Program-made: the position numbers and the translations under genes
The notes under the pieces: model-generated
What the model was told of the DNA's origin: nothing
Seen by the model: the letters and a program-made list of their open reading frames with translations, nothing else
The model's database searches: none
In this document: piece by piece, positions 43,874 to 51,626 of the stretch
Numbering within the stretch: position 1 is the stretch's first letter
Layout: each line of letters opens with the position of its first letter
NCBI RefSeq assembly: GCF_013181195.1
Contig: NZ_SMZP01000007.1
Coordinates: forward strand, 1 to 64,000
Direction of reading: 5' to 3'
Length of the DNA: 64,000 nt
Origin: Caulobacter sp. RHG1
GTDB taxonomy: Bacteria; Pseudomonadota; Alphaproteobacteria; Caulobacterales; Caulobacteraceae

Positions 43874-44080
43874 CTAGGCGGCGATCCGGGCGTCCAACGC
43901 GGCCAGCTTGACCAGGATCCGGTCCAGGGTCGAGCGCTTCACCGGCTTGCCGTCGCGCAGCTTGGTCCAGGTCGTCTCGCTGATCGCGTAGCAATCGAAC
44001 AGGTGCTCGCGCGTGATGGCGGGCAGCCGCGAACGCAGGCGCTGGAAGATCTCGCGGGAGATGGTGACGGTTTCAGCCAT
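43874..44080 (-). CDS. Small helix-turn-helix-like protein
   Basis: A 68-residue basic protein. The segment HLFDCYAISETTWTKLRDGKPVKRSTLDRILVKL resembles a short HTH seen in small alphaproteobacterial DNA-binding proteins. It converges on aceB, 19 bases away. The function is unknown; it may be a small DNA-binding protein. Being short, it could also be a chance frame, though its composition looks like real protein. Confidence 0.5.
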   Translation of the reverse strand: MAETVTISREIFQRLRSRLPAITREHLFDCYAISETTWTKLRDGKPVKRSTLDRILVKLAALDARIAA

Positions 44081-44202
44081 GACGATCGATGGGGTTAAGG
44101 CGGGCGGCGCGGCTTGTACCGCGCTCCTGTGACGATGCTGTTATCCTGTCACGATTTTCGTTCGTTTTTGTGTCCGACGCCAGACAAGTCTTTGATACAA
44201 CT

Positions 44203-45009
44203 TCAGAATGCGAAACGCATGCCATCATAGGCCGGCTCAACGCCCGCCGGCAGGCGTGCGGACAGGGCGTTGAAGTCCAGGTCGATGTGCAGGTTGGTGA
44301 GGATGGCCCGGCGCGGCTTGGCCTTGGCGATCCACTCCAGAGCCAGCTCGACATGGGCGTGGGTCGGATGCGGCGTCCAACGCAGGGCGTCGACGATCCA
44401 GACGTCCAGGTCGGCCAGATCCTTCCAGCTATCGTCGGGAATGGCCCGAACATCGGGGGTATAGGCCACGCCGCCGAAGCGGTAGCCGACGGCGCGTATC
44501 TCGCCGTGGTCGACGTCGAAGGTGTGGACGGGGATCTCGCCCGAGGGGCCGTCGATGGCGAAGCCCTCGCCCAGCGGCGGGATCAGGCGCGGTTCCAGGA
44601 TGGCCGGATAGCCGCCGCGGGTCTCGAAGATGTAGTTGAACCGCGTCAGCAGGCCATCGTGCGTCGCCTGGTCCATCCAGGTCGGGATGCGCTGACGCTG
44701 ATTGAGGAAGAACGGCCGAAGGTCGTCGATGCCGTGGGCCTGGTCGGCGTGATCGTGGGTGAACAGCGCCGCATCGACCCGCTTCACCCCCGCCATCGCC
44801 GTCTGCAGACGCAGGTCGGGCGAGGTGTCGACCACGACCGTCGTATCGTGCAGCGAACCCCCCTGCCCCTTGCGCTGGACCAGCAGTGAACAGCGCGAGC
44901 GATGGTTCTTGGGCTCGGCCGGATCGCAGTCGCCCCAATTGCCGTCGGCGCGCGGCACGCCGCCGGACGAGCCGGAGCCCAGGATGGTGAACTCCAGCGG
45001 TCCGGTCAT
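44203..45009 (-). CDS. Metallo-beta-lactamase-fold hydrolase (PhnP-like)
   Basis: A 268-residue cytoplasmic MBL-fold protein of the PhnP type. The N-terminal FTILGSGSSGGVPRADGNWGDCDP, the metal motif FTHDHADQAHGIDDLR (HxHxDH) and FDVDHGEIRAVGYRFGGVAYTPD are characteristic of the family, which acts on phosphodiesters such as cyclic ribose phosphates. It is the last gene of the rlpA-tmk-holB-tatD unit, with its ATG overlapping the tatD stop (45006-45009). The position next to tatD is common in alphaproteobacteria. The exact substrate is not known. Confidence 0.85.
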   Translation of the reverse strand: MTGPLEFTILGSGSSGGVPRADGNWGDCDPAEPKNHRSRCSLLVQRKGQGGSLHDTTVVVDTSPDLRLQTAMAGVKRVDAALFTHDHADQAHGIDDLRPFFLNQRQRIPTWMDQATHDGLLTRFNYIFETRGGYPAILEPRLIPPLGEGFAIDGPSGEIPVHTFDVDHGEIRAVGYRFGGVAYTPDVRAIPDDSWKDLADLDVWIVDALRWTPHPTHAHVELALEWIAKAKPRRAILTNLHIDLDFNALSARLPAGVEPAYDGMRFAF

Positions 45010-45785
45010 GGCCTGGGGATCCGATCGAACAGGTTGAAGAAGGCGTCTTCGGTCCGCTGCTCGGTGTCCGCCCGGCTCCAGCCGCGGATCTCGGCCAGCT
45101 TGTCGTAGATGTGCGGCAGATAGGCCGGCTCGTTGCGGCGGCCGCGCATCGGCACGGGCGCCAGATAGGGGCAGTCGGTCTCGACGATAATCCGGTCGGC
45201 CGGCATCCCGCGGATGATTTCGCGCACGTCCTCGGCCGCCTTGAAGGTGGCGATGCCCGAGACCGAGAACCACGCGCCCAGCGCCGCGGCGCGTGCGGCC
45301 AGCTCGGCGCCGCTGGTGTAGCAGTGCATCAGGATCTTGAACGGTCCGGCCGCGTGTTCCTCTTCCAGGATCTGGCCCATGATCTCGTCGGCCTCGCGGG
45401 TGTGGACCACCAGCGGCAAACCGCTTTCACGCGCGGCGATGCAGTGCTGGCGGAACACCTGGGCCTGAACCTCGCGCGGCGAGAAATCGTAGTGGAAGTC
45501 CAGACCGCATTCGCCGATTCCGATGACACGCGGACGACCGGCCAGCTCGACCAGGCGCGCGGCGGTCAGCTCGGGGTCTTCCTTGGCCTCGTGCGGGTGC
45601 GTGCCGACCGTGCACCAGATGTCGGGCTCGGCCATGGCGATTTCGTGGACCGCCTCGAAGGACGAGACCTTGTCGCAGATGGTGACCATCAGGGCGATTC
45701 CGGCTTCGCGGGCGCGGGCGATGACGGCGTCCTTGTCCTCGGCGAACTGGGGCGCGTGCAGATTCACGTGGCTGTCGATGAGCAT
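45006..45785 (-). CDS. TatD-family metal-dependent hydrolase
   Basis: A 259-residue TIM-barrel hydrolase of the TatD DNase family. Motifs are GIGECGLDFHYD, VVHTREAD, LMHCYTSG and IIVETDCPYLAPVPMRGRRNEP. The first metal motif, usually H-x-H (SHCHLD), reads SHVNLH here, so the second His is Asn. The ATG at 45785 is preferred over a TTG at 45794, leaving five bases after holB. Proposed roles in the family are 3'-5' exonuclease activity and DNA repair. Confidence 0.88.
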   Translation of the reverse strand: MLIDSHVNLHAPQFAEDKDAVIARAREAGIALMVTICDKVSSFEAVHEIAMAEPDIWCTVGTHPHEAKEDPELTAARLVELAGRPRVIGIGECGLDFHYDFSPREVQAQVFRQHCIAARESGLPLVVHTREADEIMGQILEEEHAAGPFKILMHCYTSGAELAARAAALGAWFSVSGIATFKAAEDVREIIRGMPADRIIVETDCPYLAPVPMRGRRNEPAYLPHIYDKLAEIRGWSRADTEQRTEDAFFNLFDRIPRP

Positions 45786-45790
45786 GCCGC

Positions 45791-46798
45791 TCAAATCGCC
45801 GTCTTGGCCGCCGCGCGCAAGTCCGAGATCACGCTCCAGAAGACATCGGCGCGATCCAGGTTCACGGCTTCAGCCTCACCGGGCCAGCGCGACAGCCGTT
45901 CCCAGGCCGCGGCCCAGCGGTCCAGGCCGGGCGAGTTCTTGCCGTCGGCGGCCACCTGGGTGGCGAAGATCCGCACCTGGTCGGCCAGGCGGTCCATCAG
46001 CAGCTCGAACCGCGCCGCGCCCTCAGCGCCGCGGAAGGTGTCGGCCATGGCCAGCAGCGCACCCTCATCCAGCTTAGGCAGGCCGCGCAGGATCTCGTTG
46101 GCCGCGTCGTCCATCTCCAGGGCCTTGGCGGCGGCCAGCTGCAGCGCCTTGCCCGGCGCGCCATGGGCCATGCGGGCCAGACGTTCGGCGTCGCGGCCGG
46201 AGATGTCGGCCATGCGCTCGACCATGTCGGCGGCAGCCGCGATGCCCGGGGCTGGCACGGCCAGGCGGCGGCAGCGCGAGCGGATGGTCGGCAGAAGCTT
46301 GCCCGGGGCATGGCTGATCAGGAAGATCACCCCACGCGGCGGCGGCTCCTCCAGCGTCTTCAGCACGGCGTTGGCGGCGTTGACGTTCAGGTCGTCGGCG
46401 GCGTCGATGATCGCCACCCGATAGGGCGAGACGGCCGGGGTCGTGGCGAAGAACTCTGGCAGTTGGCGGGCCTCGTCGACCGGGATCGACTTGCGGGCCT
46501 TGCCGTCGTCGGTCAGCCGCTCCAGCACCATCAGATCGGGATGCGAGCGCGCGGCGACCTGCCGGCTGACGCTATCGGACGGGGCGGCGCCCAGCAGGCC
46601 CATGGACGGCTCGGGCCGCGCGCCGAGCAGGCGGCGGGCCATGCGATAGGCCAGGGTCGCCTTGCCGACGCCTTCGGGGCCGGTCAGCAGCCAGGCGTGG
46701 TGCAGCCGGCCGCGCTCCAGAGCGTCGAGGAACGCGGCCTCGGCGGCCGTCTGGCCGTCCAGCCCGTAGACGTCGCGCGGATGGGCCGGGGTATGCAT
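45791..46798 (-). CDS. holB: DNA polymerase III delta-prime subunit
   Basis: A 335-residue AAA+ clamp-loader subunit. The P-loop-like LLTGPEGVGKATLAYRMARRLL, VAIIDAADDLNVNAANAVLKTLEEPP (sensor and SRC-like region; TIRSRCRRL) and the C-terminal helical collar are typical of delta-prime. Its ATG shares one base with the tmk stop (TGATG), so the two are translationally coupled. It is part of the replisome clamp loader. Confidence 0.9.
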   Translation of the reverse strand: MHTPAHPRDVYGLDGQTAAEAAFLDALERGRLHHAWLLTGPEGVGKATLAYRMARRLLGARPEPSMGLLGAAPSDSVSRQVAARSHPDLMVLERLTDDGKARKSIPVDEARQLPEFFATTPAVSPYRVAIIDAADDLNVNAANAVLKTLEEPPPRGVIFLISHAPGKLLPTIRSRCRRLAVPAPGIAAAADMVERMADISGRDAERLARMAHGAPGKALQLAAAKALEMDDAANEILRGLPKLDEGALLAMADTFRGAEGAARFELLMDRLADQVRIFATQVAADGKNSPGLDRWAAAWERLSRWPGEAEAVNLDRADVFWSVISDLRAAAKTAI

Positions 46799-47424
46799 CA
46801 GAGGTTCAGCCGCTGGGCGACAGCCGCCCAGATGGCGTCGGTCACGGCGTCCAGCGCGGCGTCGGCGCCGATGACGACGCAGCGCTCGGGCTCCTGGCGG
46901 GCGATCTCCAGATAGCCGGCGCGCAGGCGCTCGTGGAATGGCAGGCCCTTGGACTCGAACCGCGCCGCCCCGCCGCGGGCCTCGGCGCGGGCCAGGCCGA
47001 CCTCGGCGGGCAGATCCAGGATCAGGGTCAGGCCCGGAACCGTACCGGCCAGCACATGGTCCTCCAGCGCCGCGATCAGTGAAGCCGGCGCATCTCCGCC
47101 AGCGCCCTGATAGGCCCGGGTCGAGTCGGCGAAGCGATCGCACAGCACGAACTTGCCTTCGGCCAAGGCCGGACGGATCACCCGCTCCACGTGATCGCGG
47201 CGGGCGGCGTACATCAGGAGGGTCTCGGTGACGGGCGACCAGCGGTCGGCCTCGCCATTGACCAGCAGTTCGCGGATCGCCTCTGCGCCGGAGCTGCCGC
47301 CCGGTTCGCGGGTGACGACGACGTCATGGCCTGCGGTCTGAAGCCGCTCGGCCAGACGGCGGATCTGGGTGGACTTTCCAGCCCCCTCGCCGCCTTCGAA
47401 ACTGATGAAAGAGCCTTGGGTCAC
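46798..47424 (-). CDS. tmk: Thymidylate kinase
   Basis: A 208-residue dTMP kinase making dTDP. The P-loop is FEGGEGAGKSTQ, the DRY-like motif is LCDRFADSTRAYQG, and VTREPGGSSGAEAIRELL binds dTMP. The start is GTG at 47424, with a GGAAG stretch upstream. It lies between rlpA and holB in a conserved alphaproteobacterial order. Confidence 0.95.
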   Translation of the reverse strand: MTQGSFISFEGGEGAGKSTQIRRLAERLQTAGHDVVVTREPGGSSGAEAIRELLVNGEADRWSPVTETLLMYAARRDHVERVIRPALAEGKFVLCDRFADSTRAYQGAGGDAPASLIAALEDHVLAGTVPGLTLILDLPAEVGLARAEARGGAARFESKGLPFHERLRAGYLEIARQEPERCVVIGADAALDAVTDAIWAAVAQRLNL

Positions 47425-47456
47425 CCGCTTCCATTCGGCTGGAACGCGGGCGATGT

Positions 47457-48458
47457 CTAGGGCCGAAGGACGGTCGCTCCCTGATATCCCAAGGCTTCGA
47501 CGCGCTGGCGCAGGCTCCAGGCCTCGCCCTCGGTCTGGCCGGCCGAAACCGTGACGCGATAGAGCGTGCCGCTGGCCCGTTCGATCGTGTCGATCGCGGC
47601 CTGGCCGGAACCGGAAAGCTGGCGCACGGCCTTCTCGGCGTTCTCACGGCTGGAGAACGAACCGGCCTGGACGCGATACGCCGACTTGCCGGCGGCGGCG
47701 AACACACGGTCGGGCGGATTGATCGACGGCGCAGCGCCCCAGTCCGGCTTCGGCTCGGCGCGCGGCGGCAGGACCTGGACGCGCTGAGTCGGTTCCTGGA
47801 TGTCGTCGAAGCTACGCGGGGCGTTACGAACCGGCGCGGGCGGCGGTGCGGAGCGTGGCGCCGTGGCGTATTGGCGCGGGGCGTCGAACACCGCCTTGGG
47901 CGCAGGGCCCACATACTTCACGCGGACCTTGGCCACGCCGGCGCGGCGATAGCCCAACTGGTCGGCGGCGGCCTTTGACAGGTCGATGATGCGGTCGCCG
48001 ACGAACGGCCCGCGATCATTGACCCGGAGAATCATCTTCTGTCCGTTGTCGAGGTTGGTCACCTCCACGAGGCTGGGCAGAGGCAGTGTCTTGTGCGCTG
48101 CGGACGGGATGTTCATGTCGAACATCTCGCCATTTGCGGTGCGACGATTGTGGAACTGCTCGCCATACCACGAGCCGATCCCGACCACATTGTAGTCGGG
48201 GTCTTCCTTCGGATAGTACCATATGCCGTTGATTTGATACGGCTTTGCGGTTCCTCGCAGCGGCTTTCCGTCGCGCCCCACGGTCGAACCGGCGCGTGGC
48301 GCGGCGCCCCGGGTCGTGTCGTTGCGGGCCGTGGCGGTGTAGCCGGACTTGCCGGTGCCGTACTTGGGCGTGGCGCAGGCGGCCAGACTGCCGGCGGCCA
48401 GAACCATCAGGCCCGCCACCCGCACATTCCGCCACGCCGTGTTGAAGCGCTGGTTCAT
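47457..48458 (-). CDS. rlpA: RlpA-type septal lipoprotein with SPOR domain
   Basis: A 333-residue lipoprotein. A lipobox (LAAGSLAAC) anchors it in the outer membrane. A double-psi beta-barrel follows (VGIGSWYGEQFHNRRTANGEMFDMN...LVEVTNLDNGQKMILRVNDRGPF), then a Pro-rich linker and a C-terminal SPOR domain (YRVQAGSFSSRENAEKAVRQL). RlpA proteins cleave or bind denuded septal glycan at division sites. The ATG at 48458 is preferred; a GTG at 48497 is in frame. It leads the tmk-holB operon. Confidence 0.92.
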   Translation of the reverse strand: MNQRFNTAWRNVRVAGLMVLAAGSLAACATPKYGTGKSGYTATARNDTTRGAAPRAGSTVGRDGKPLRGTAKPYQINGIWYYPKEDPDYNVVGIGSWYGEQFHNRRTANGEMFDMNIPSAAHKTLPLPSLVEVTNLDNGQKMILRVNDRGPFVGDRIIDLSKAAADQLGYRRAGVAKVRVKYVGPAPKAVFDAPRQYATAPRSAPPPAPVRNAPRSFDDIQEPTQRVQVLPPRAEPKPDWGAAPSINPPDRVFAAAGKSAYRVQAGSFSSRENAEKAVRQLSGSGQAAIDTIERASGTLYRVTVSAGQTEGEAWSLRQRVEALGYQGATVLRP

Positions 48459-48553
48459 CCGCTCGCCGTTCAGAGTCTTTCGAGCAGAGATGGTCACTGA
48501 TTTGTTTTGAAGTCTGGTTAAGGACCTAGAGCGCTGATATAGCCGCCTGCTCC

Positions 48554-48643
48554 GGACAGGTGGCCGAGTGGTTTAAGGCAGCGGTCTTGAAAACCGCCGT
48601 AGGTGGAAGCCTACCGTGGGTTCGAATCCCACCCTGTCCGCCA
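48554..48643 (+). tRNA. tRNA-Ser (anticodon UGA)
   Basis: A 90-base class II tRNA. The acceptor GGACAGG (48554-48560) pairs with CCTGTCC (48633-48639), then discriminator G and encoded CCA. The anticodon arm GCGGTCTTGAAAACCGC gives anticodon TGA. A long variable arm (TAGGTGGAAGCCTA) and GGGTTCGAATCCC T-arm are present. It reads UCA codons. Confidence 0.97.
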
Positions 48644-48670
48644 CTCCCTTTTAGCGAAGCGCTGACGCCG

Positions 48671-49912
48671 TCAGGCGCGTGAGCGCTTCGCGGCTCTGGG
48701 TAGGCTGGCCAGCAAGACCTCGTCTGTTTCGTTGCGACTATCGGTGACCAGGACGCGATAGCGGCCGTCGGCGTCGACGCGCACCACCACGTGGCCCTCG
48801 ACGATCTTTACGCCTGGCAGGAACCGCCCGTTGACGGCCCGGCTCTCGGGCGCGAGGCGCGTGATGTAGACATCGCGGCGGGCGCGTCCTGGCCAGTCGT
48901 CGAGCAGCCTCTGCAGCGTCGCCATAGCCGGATGGGTCGCATGCCAAGCCTGGACGACATAGGCGTCGGCGTTCAGCGCGCGGACGAACTGCGGGCCAGT
49001 GGCGTCGAAATAGCCGTGGTGATCGGCCGTGGCCACGTCGACTGGGCCGGCGGCCTGAACGATCGGCGTCTCGACGTCGAGCCAAGGATAGGCCCCGTCC
49101 TGGGTGTCGGCCATCAGGTCGCCGCCCGTGAAGTAGCGGAACGGACCGAAGGCCAGCACCATGGCGATCGACAGGTGGTTTTCCTCGAGCCTGGCGCCGG
49201 CGGTCCGCGCCGATGGCGGCGGATAGAGCGCGCGCGACGCCTCGCCGTCGCCGGTCCAGACCCGGCCGTTGCCGCCGACGAACCGGACCGCGAAAGCCCC
49301 TTCGCGGCGAGCCTTGAGCTGCCGAACCGAGCCGACAGCGACCCGCTCGACCCGCCGTCCGGCGCGCAGCCGCGCCTCCAGCCAGGCGCGATGGTTCGCC
49401 GCGAACGGCGCCGATATCAGCGGAAGCGGATCGTAGTCTGGATAACCGCGATCGATGACAGTCGTCGCCGGCATCATGGCGTCGACCTCGCTCAGACCCG
49501 TCAGCACAACGCCGTCCGCGGCCTTGGGATCGCCCGGCAGCGGTGAGCCGATGTGGTCGGGGTGCACGTGCGTCGCGACCATGTAGTCGAGGGTGTCGCG
49601 GCCGGCGGCGCGGGCGTGACGCAGAGCGTAGCGGGCGACCGCCTCCCCGGCCGACCGCGCGCCGTCCGGGCGCAACTCTGTGGATGCGGGCGGCCCGCCG
49701 CGCGTGGCGCCGCAATCGATCAGGATGGTCGAGCCATCGGGCGCGAGAATGAAGGTCGCATTGCCCACACCGGTGTCGATGTGGTGGATGTCCAGCGTTC
49801 CGGGTGTCCAGGGCGGCAGCGGGCCCAGGCTGGCCAAGGCGCGACCGGGCGCGAGCATCAGGCCGCCCAGCAATCCTCCGATCAGGTCCCGCCGGGGAAG
49901 TTGGAAGCTCAT
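48671..49912 (-). CDS. Exported metallo-beta-lactamase-fold hydrolase
   Basis: A 413-residue MBL-fold protein with a twin-arginine leader (LPRRDLIGGLLGGLMLAPGRALA), so exported. The fold begins LDIHHIDTGVGNATFILAPDGSTILIDCG. The metal motif is VATHVHPDHIGS (HxHxDH), with a downstream TGGDL and TADHHGYFD. It is like the ComEC C-terminal hydrolase domain and other secreted phosphodiesterase or lactonase types; the substrate is unknown. Its ATG overlaps the tannase stop (ATGA), so it belongs to the FecI-FecR-TBDR-tannase operon. Confidence 0.82.
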   Translation of the reverse strand: MSFQLPRRDLIGGLLGGLMLAPGRALASLGPLPPWTPGTLDIHHIDTGVGNATFILAPDGSTILIDCGATRGGPPASTELRPDGARSAGEAVARYALRHARAAGRDTLDYMVATHVHPDHIGSPLPGDPKAADGVVLTGLSEVDAMMPATTVIDRGYPDYDPLPLISAPFAANHRAWLEARLRAGRRVERVAVGSVRQLKARREGAFAVRFVGGNGRVWTGDGEASRALYPPPSARTAGARLEENHLSIAMVLAFGPFRYFTGGDLMADTQDGAYPWLDVETPIVQAAGPVDVATADHHGYFDATGPQFVRALNADAYVVQAWHATHPAMATLQRLLDDWPGRARRDVYITRLAPESRAVNGRFLPGVKIVEGHVVVRVDADGRYRVLVTDSRNETDEVLLASLPRAAKRSRA

Positions 49913-51573
49913 GGCGTCTCCAGAGTCGTTGAGGCGGCGCATGCGAAGTTGGCGGCGTCGTTGCTGTCGCCCGCGCCCCTGTAGCGCGGCGCCAGTGGGT
50001 AGGCGCAGATCGGCCGGGTCATGGTCTTGGACGGATCCAGCAGAGCGTTGCCCGCACCGATGAATTGCCTGGGCGCGACGTCGTTCTCGACCCAACGTTC
50101 GAGCGCCAGAACCAAGTCGTATTGCGGATCTGCGGCGGCCATATCGATAGGCGCAATCGTGGTAGGCCCATCGCCGCCATAACAGTGGCCCATTCCGGGA
50201 ACCAGGAACAGACGATAGAAGCTGTCGACAGCCTCGGGCCCGGCGTTCCGCGGATCGGGATACTGGGCCATGAACCCCGCCACGGCGTCATGGTACTGGA
50301 TCGATCGTTCGGCCGGCATGAGGCCGTCCGCCCAGCCATGGTAGTGGATCAGCTTGCCGCCACGGGCGCGGAACGAGCGCAAGTCAGGGCTGGTGGCGTC
50401 CACCATCGGCGCGCTCTTGCGGTCGGAAACCGCGATGTCGCGGTCGAAGTCCAGCGTGCGGAAATCCCAGTCGGGCCGCTCGAACACGACCTGGCCGAAA
50501 TAGCTGGCGCCATAGGAAAACGCGCCCGGCTGCACCGGCGCGATGAGCGCGCCTTCGACGCCGGGCGGATGGCCGGGATAGATTTGCTCCCCCGTGCGCG
50601 GATTGCGAGGGCCCTGGTACAGCTTCCTCAGTGTCGCCACCTGGTCGGCGGTGAGGCAGTCGGCTCGCTCGGCGCCGCCGCAAAGCAGGACCGCGGGATC
50701 GAAGCGGCAGGCTCTGGGATCAGTGATCAGGCCGTCCACGACGCCGTCGATCCCATCGCAAGCGGCCATGACCGCGCTCTGGATGATCGAGCGTTTTGTC
50801 GTCGGGATGACGCCAGGCGCGTCGGCCAACTGAGCCTGCTGCGCCCAGACCAGTCCCGCGCCCCAGCGTGACCAGTCGTTGCCCGGATTGCCGGCCAGAA
50901 CGCCGTCGAAGGCGTCAGGAAACCGCTGCGCCACCATCAGTGCCTCGCGACCGCCGTCCGAGCAGCCGACGAAGTACGACCTCGCCGCCTCGCGCCCATA
51001 GAAGGCCTGGATCACCGCCAGAGCCACGTCGTGCGTCTGGCTGAGCGCACGATAGCCGAAGTCGATCAGCTTCTCGGGATGGCCGATCGCGAACGCCGCC
51101 GACCGGACGCCGCGGCCGTCGTCGGTGAGCCCGCCCGTGTGTCCGTTGTCGGTGGCGGCGGCGGCGTAGCCGCGCCGCAGCGCGTCGGCCAAGGGCGCGT
51201 GATGAATGGCGCCGGCCCAACCGCCATTGCCGACCTGCTGGTACTTGCCGTTCCAGCCTTCGACGGGCAGCCAGATCTCGATCCCGATCTCGGAATCCCG
51301 TGTGGGGCGCGCCACCGCGTTGACCCGGCAATGGGCGGCCAGGGTGACGGTCTGCCGGCTCGAGACCGTGGGCGCGGCGCTGACCTCCTGGCCGGCCGGC
51401 GCCAGGACCGCCGACGTGATCTCGACCTTCGCCAGACGCAGACCCGTCAGTCGCGCGCAGTCCGGTCGGCCGGGTTGAGCCTTGGAAGACGCCATCGCCT
51501 GGCCGGGAAGCATGGCGGCGGCGCACAGGATCAGAGCGCCAAGGAGACCAGTCCTGCGGAAGCGGTTGTCCAT
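49909..51573 (-). CDS. Tannase/feruloyl esterase family protein (second copy)
   Basis: A 554-residue exported esterase with a signal peptide (about residues 1-28). The nucleophile motif is YFVGCSDGGREAL, with WNGKYQQVGNGGWAG, DGVVDGLITDPRACRFDP, YHGWADGLMP and MGHCYGG as in the tannase/feruloyl esterase family. It is a paralogue of the 25328-26905 gene. AAGGAGA lies six bases before the ATG. It sits 53 bp downstream of the STN-TBDR gene and overlaps the MBL gene. This links release of aromatic esters to a surface-signalling receptor. Confidence 0.88.
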   Translation of the reverse strand: MDNRFRRTGLLGALILCAAAMLPGQAMASSKAQPGRPDCARLTGLRLAKVEITSAVLAPAGQEVSAAPTVSSRQTVTLAAHCRVNAVARPTRDSEIGIEIWLPVEGWNGKYQQVGNGGWAGAIHHAPLADALRRGYAAAATDNGHTGGLTDDGRGVRSAAFAIGHPEKLIDFGYRALSQTHDVALAVIQAFYGREAARSYFVGCSDGGREALMVAQRFPDAFDGVLAGNPGNDWSRWGAGLVWAQQAQLADAPGVIPTTKRSIIQSAVMAACDGIDGVVDGLITDPRACRFDPAVLLCGGAERADCLTADQVATLRKLYQGPRNPRTGEQIYPGHPPGVEGALIAPVQPGAFSYGASYFGQVVFERPDWDFRTLDFDRDIAVSDRKSAPMVDATSPDLRSFRARGGKLIHYHGWADGLMPAERSIQYHDAVAGFMAQYPDPRNAGPEAVDSFYRLFLVPGMGHCYGGDGPTTIAPIDMAAADPQYDLVLALERWVENDVAPRQFIGAGNALLDPSKTMTRPICAYPLAPRYRGAGDSNDAANFACAASTTLETP

Positions 51574-51590
51574 GTCACTCTCCTTCGAAG

Positions 51591-51615
51591 GGCGGACCGG
51601 CCAGGCCGATCCGCC
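51591..51615 (-). other. Hairpin between TBDR and tannase genes
   Basis: GGCGGA (51591-51596) pairs with TCCGCC (51610-51615), with three more pairs inside after a mismatch. It lies in the 53-bp gap of the TBDR-tannase operon. It may be a processing or attenuation element. Confidence 0.35.
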
Positions 51616-51626
51616 GCATCGTGATC

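Noticed and set aside
48654..48691. Inverted repeat GCGAAGCGCT/AGCGCTTCGC after tRNA-Ser, considered as a terminator
   Set aside because: The arms are 18 bases apart, no T-run follows on the plus strand, and the right arm lies in the coding end of the MBL gene, so the terminator call is too weak.
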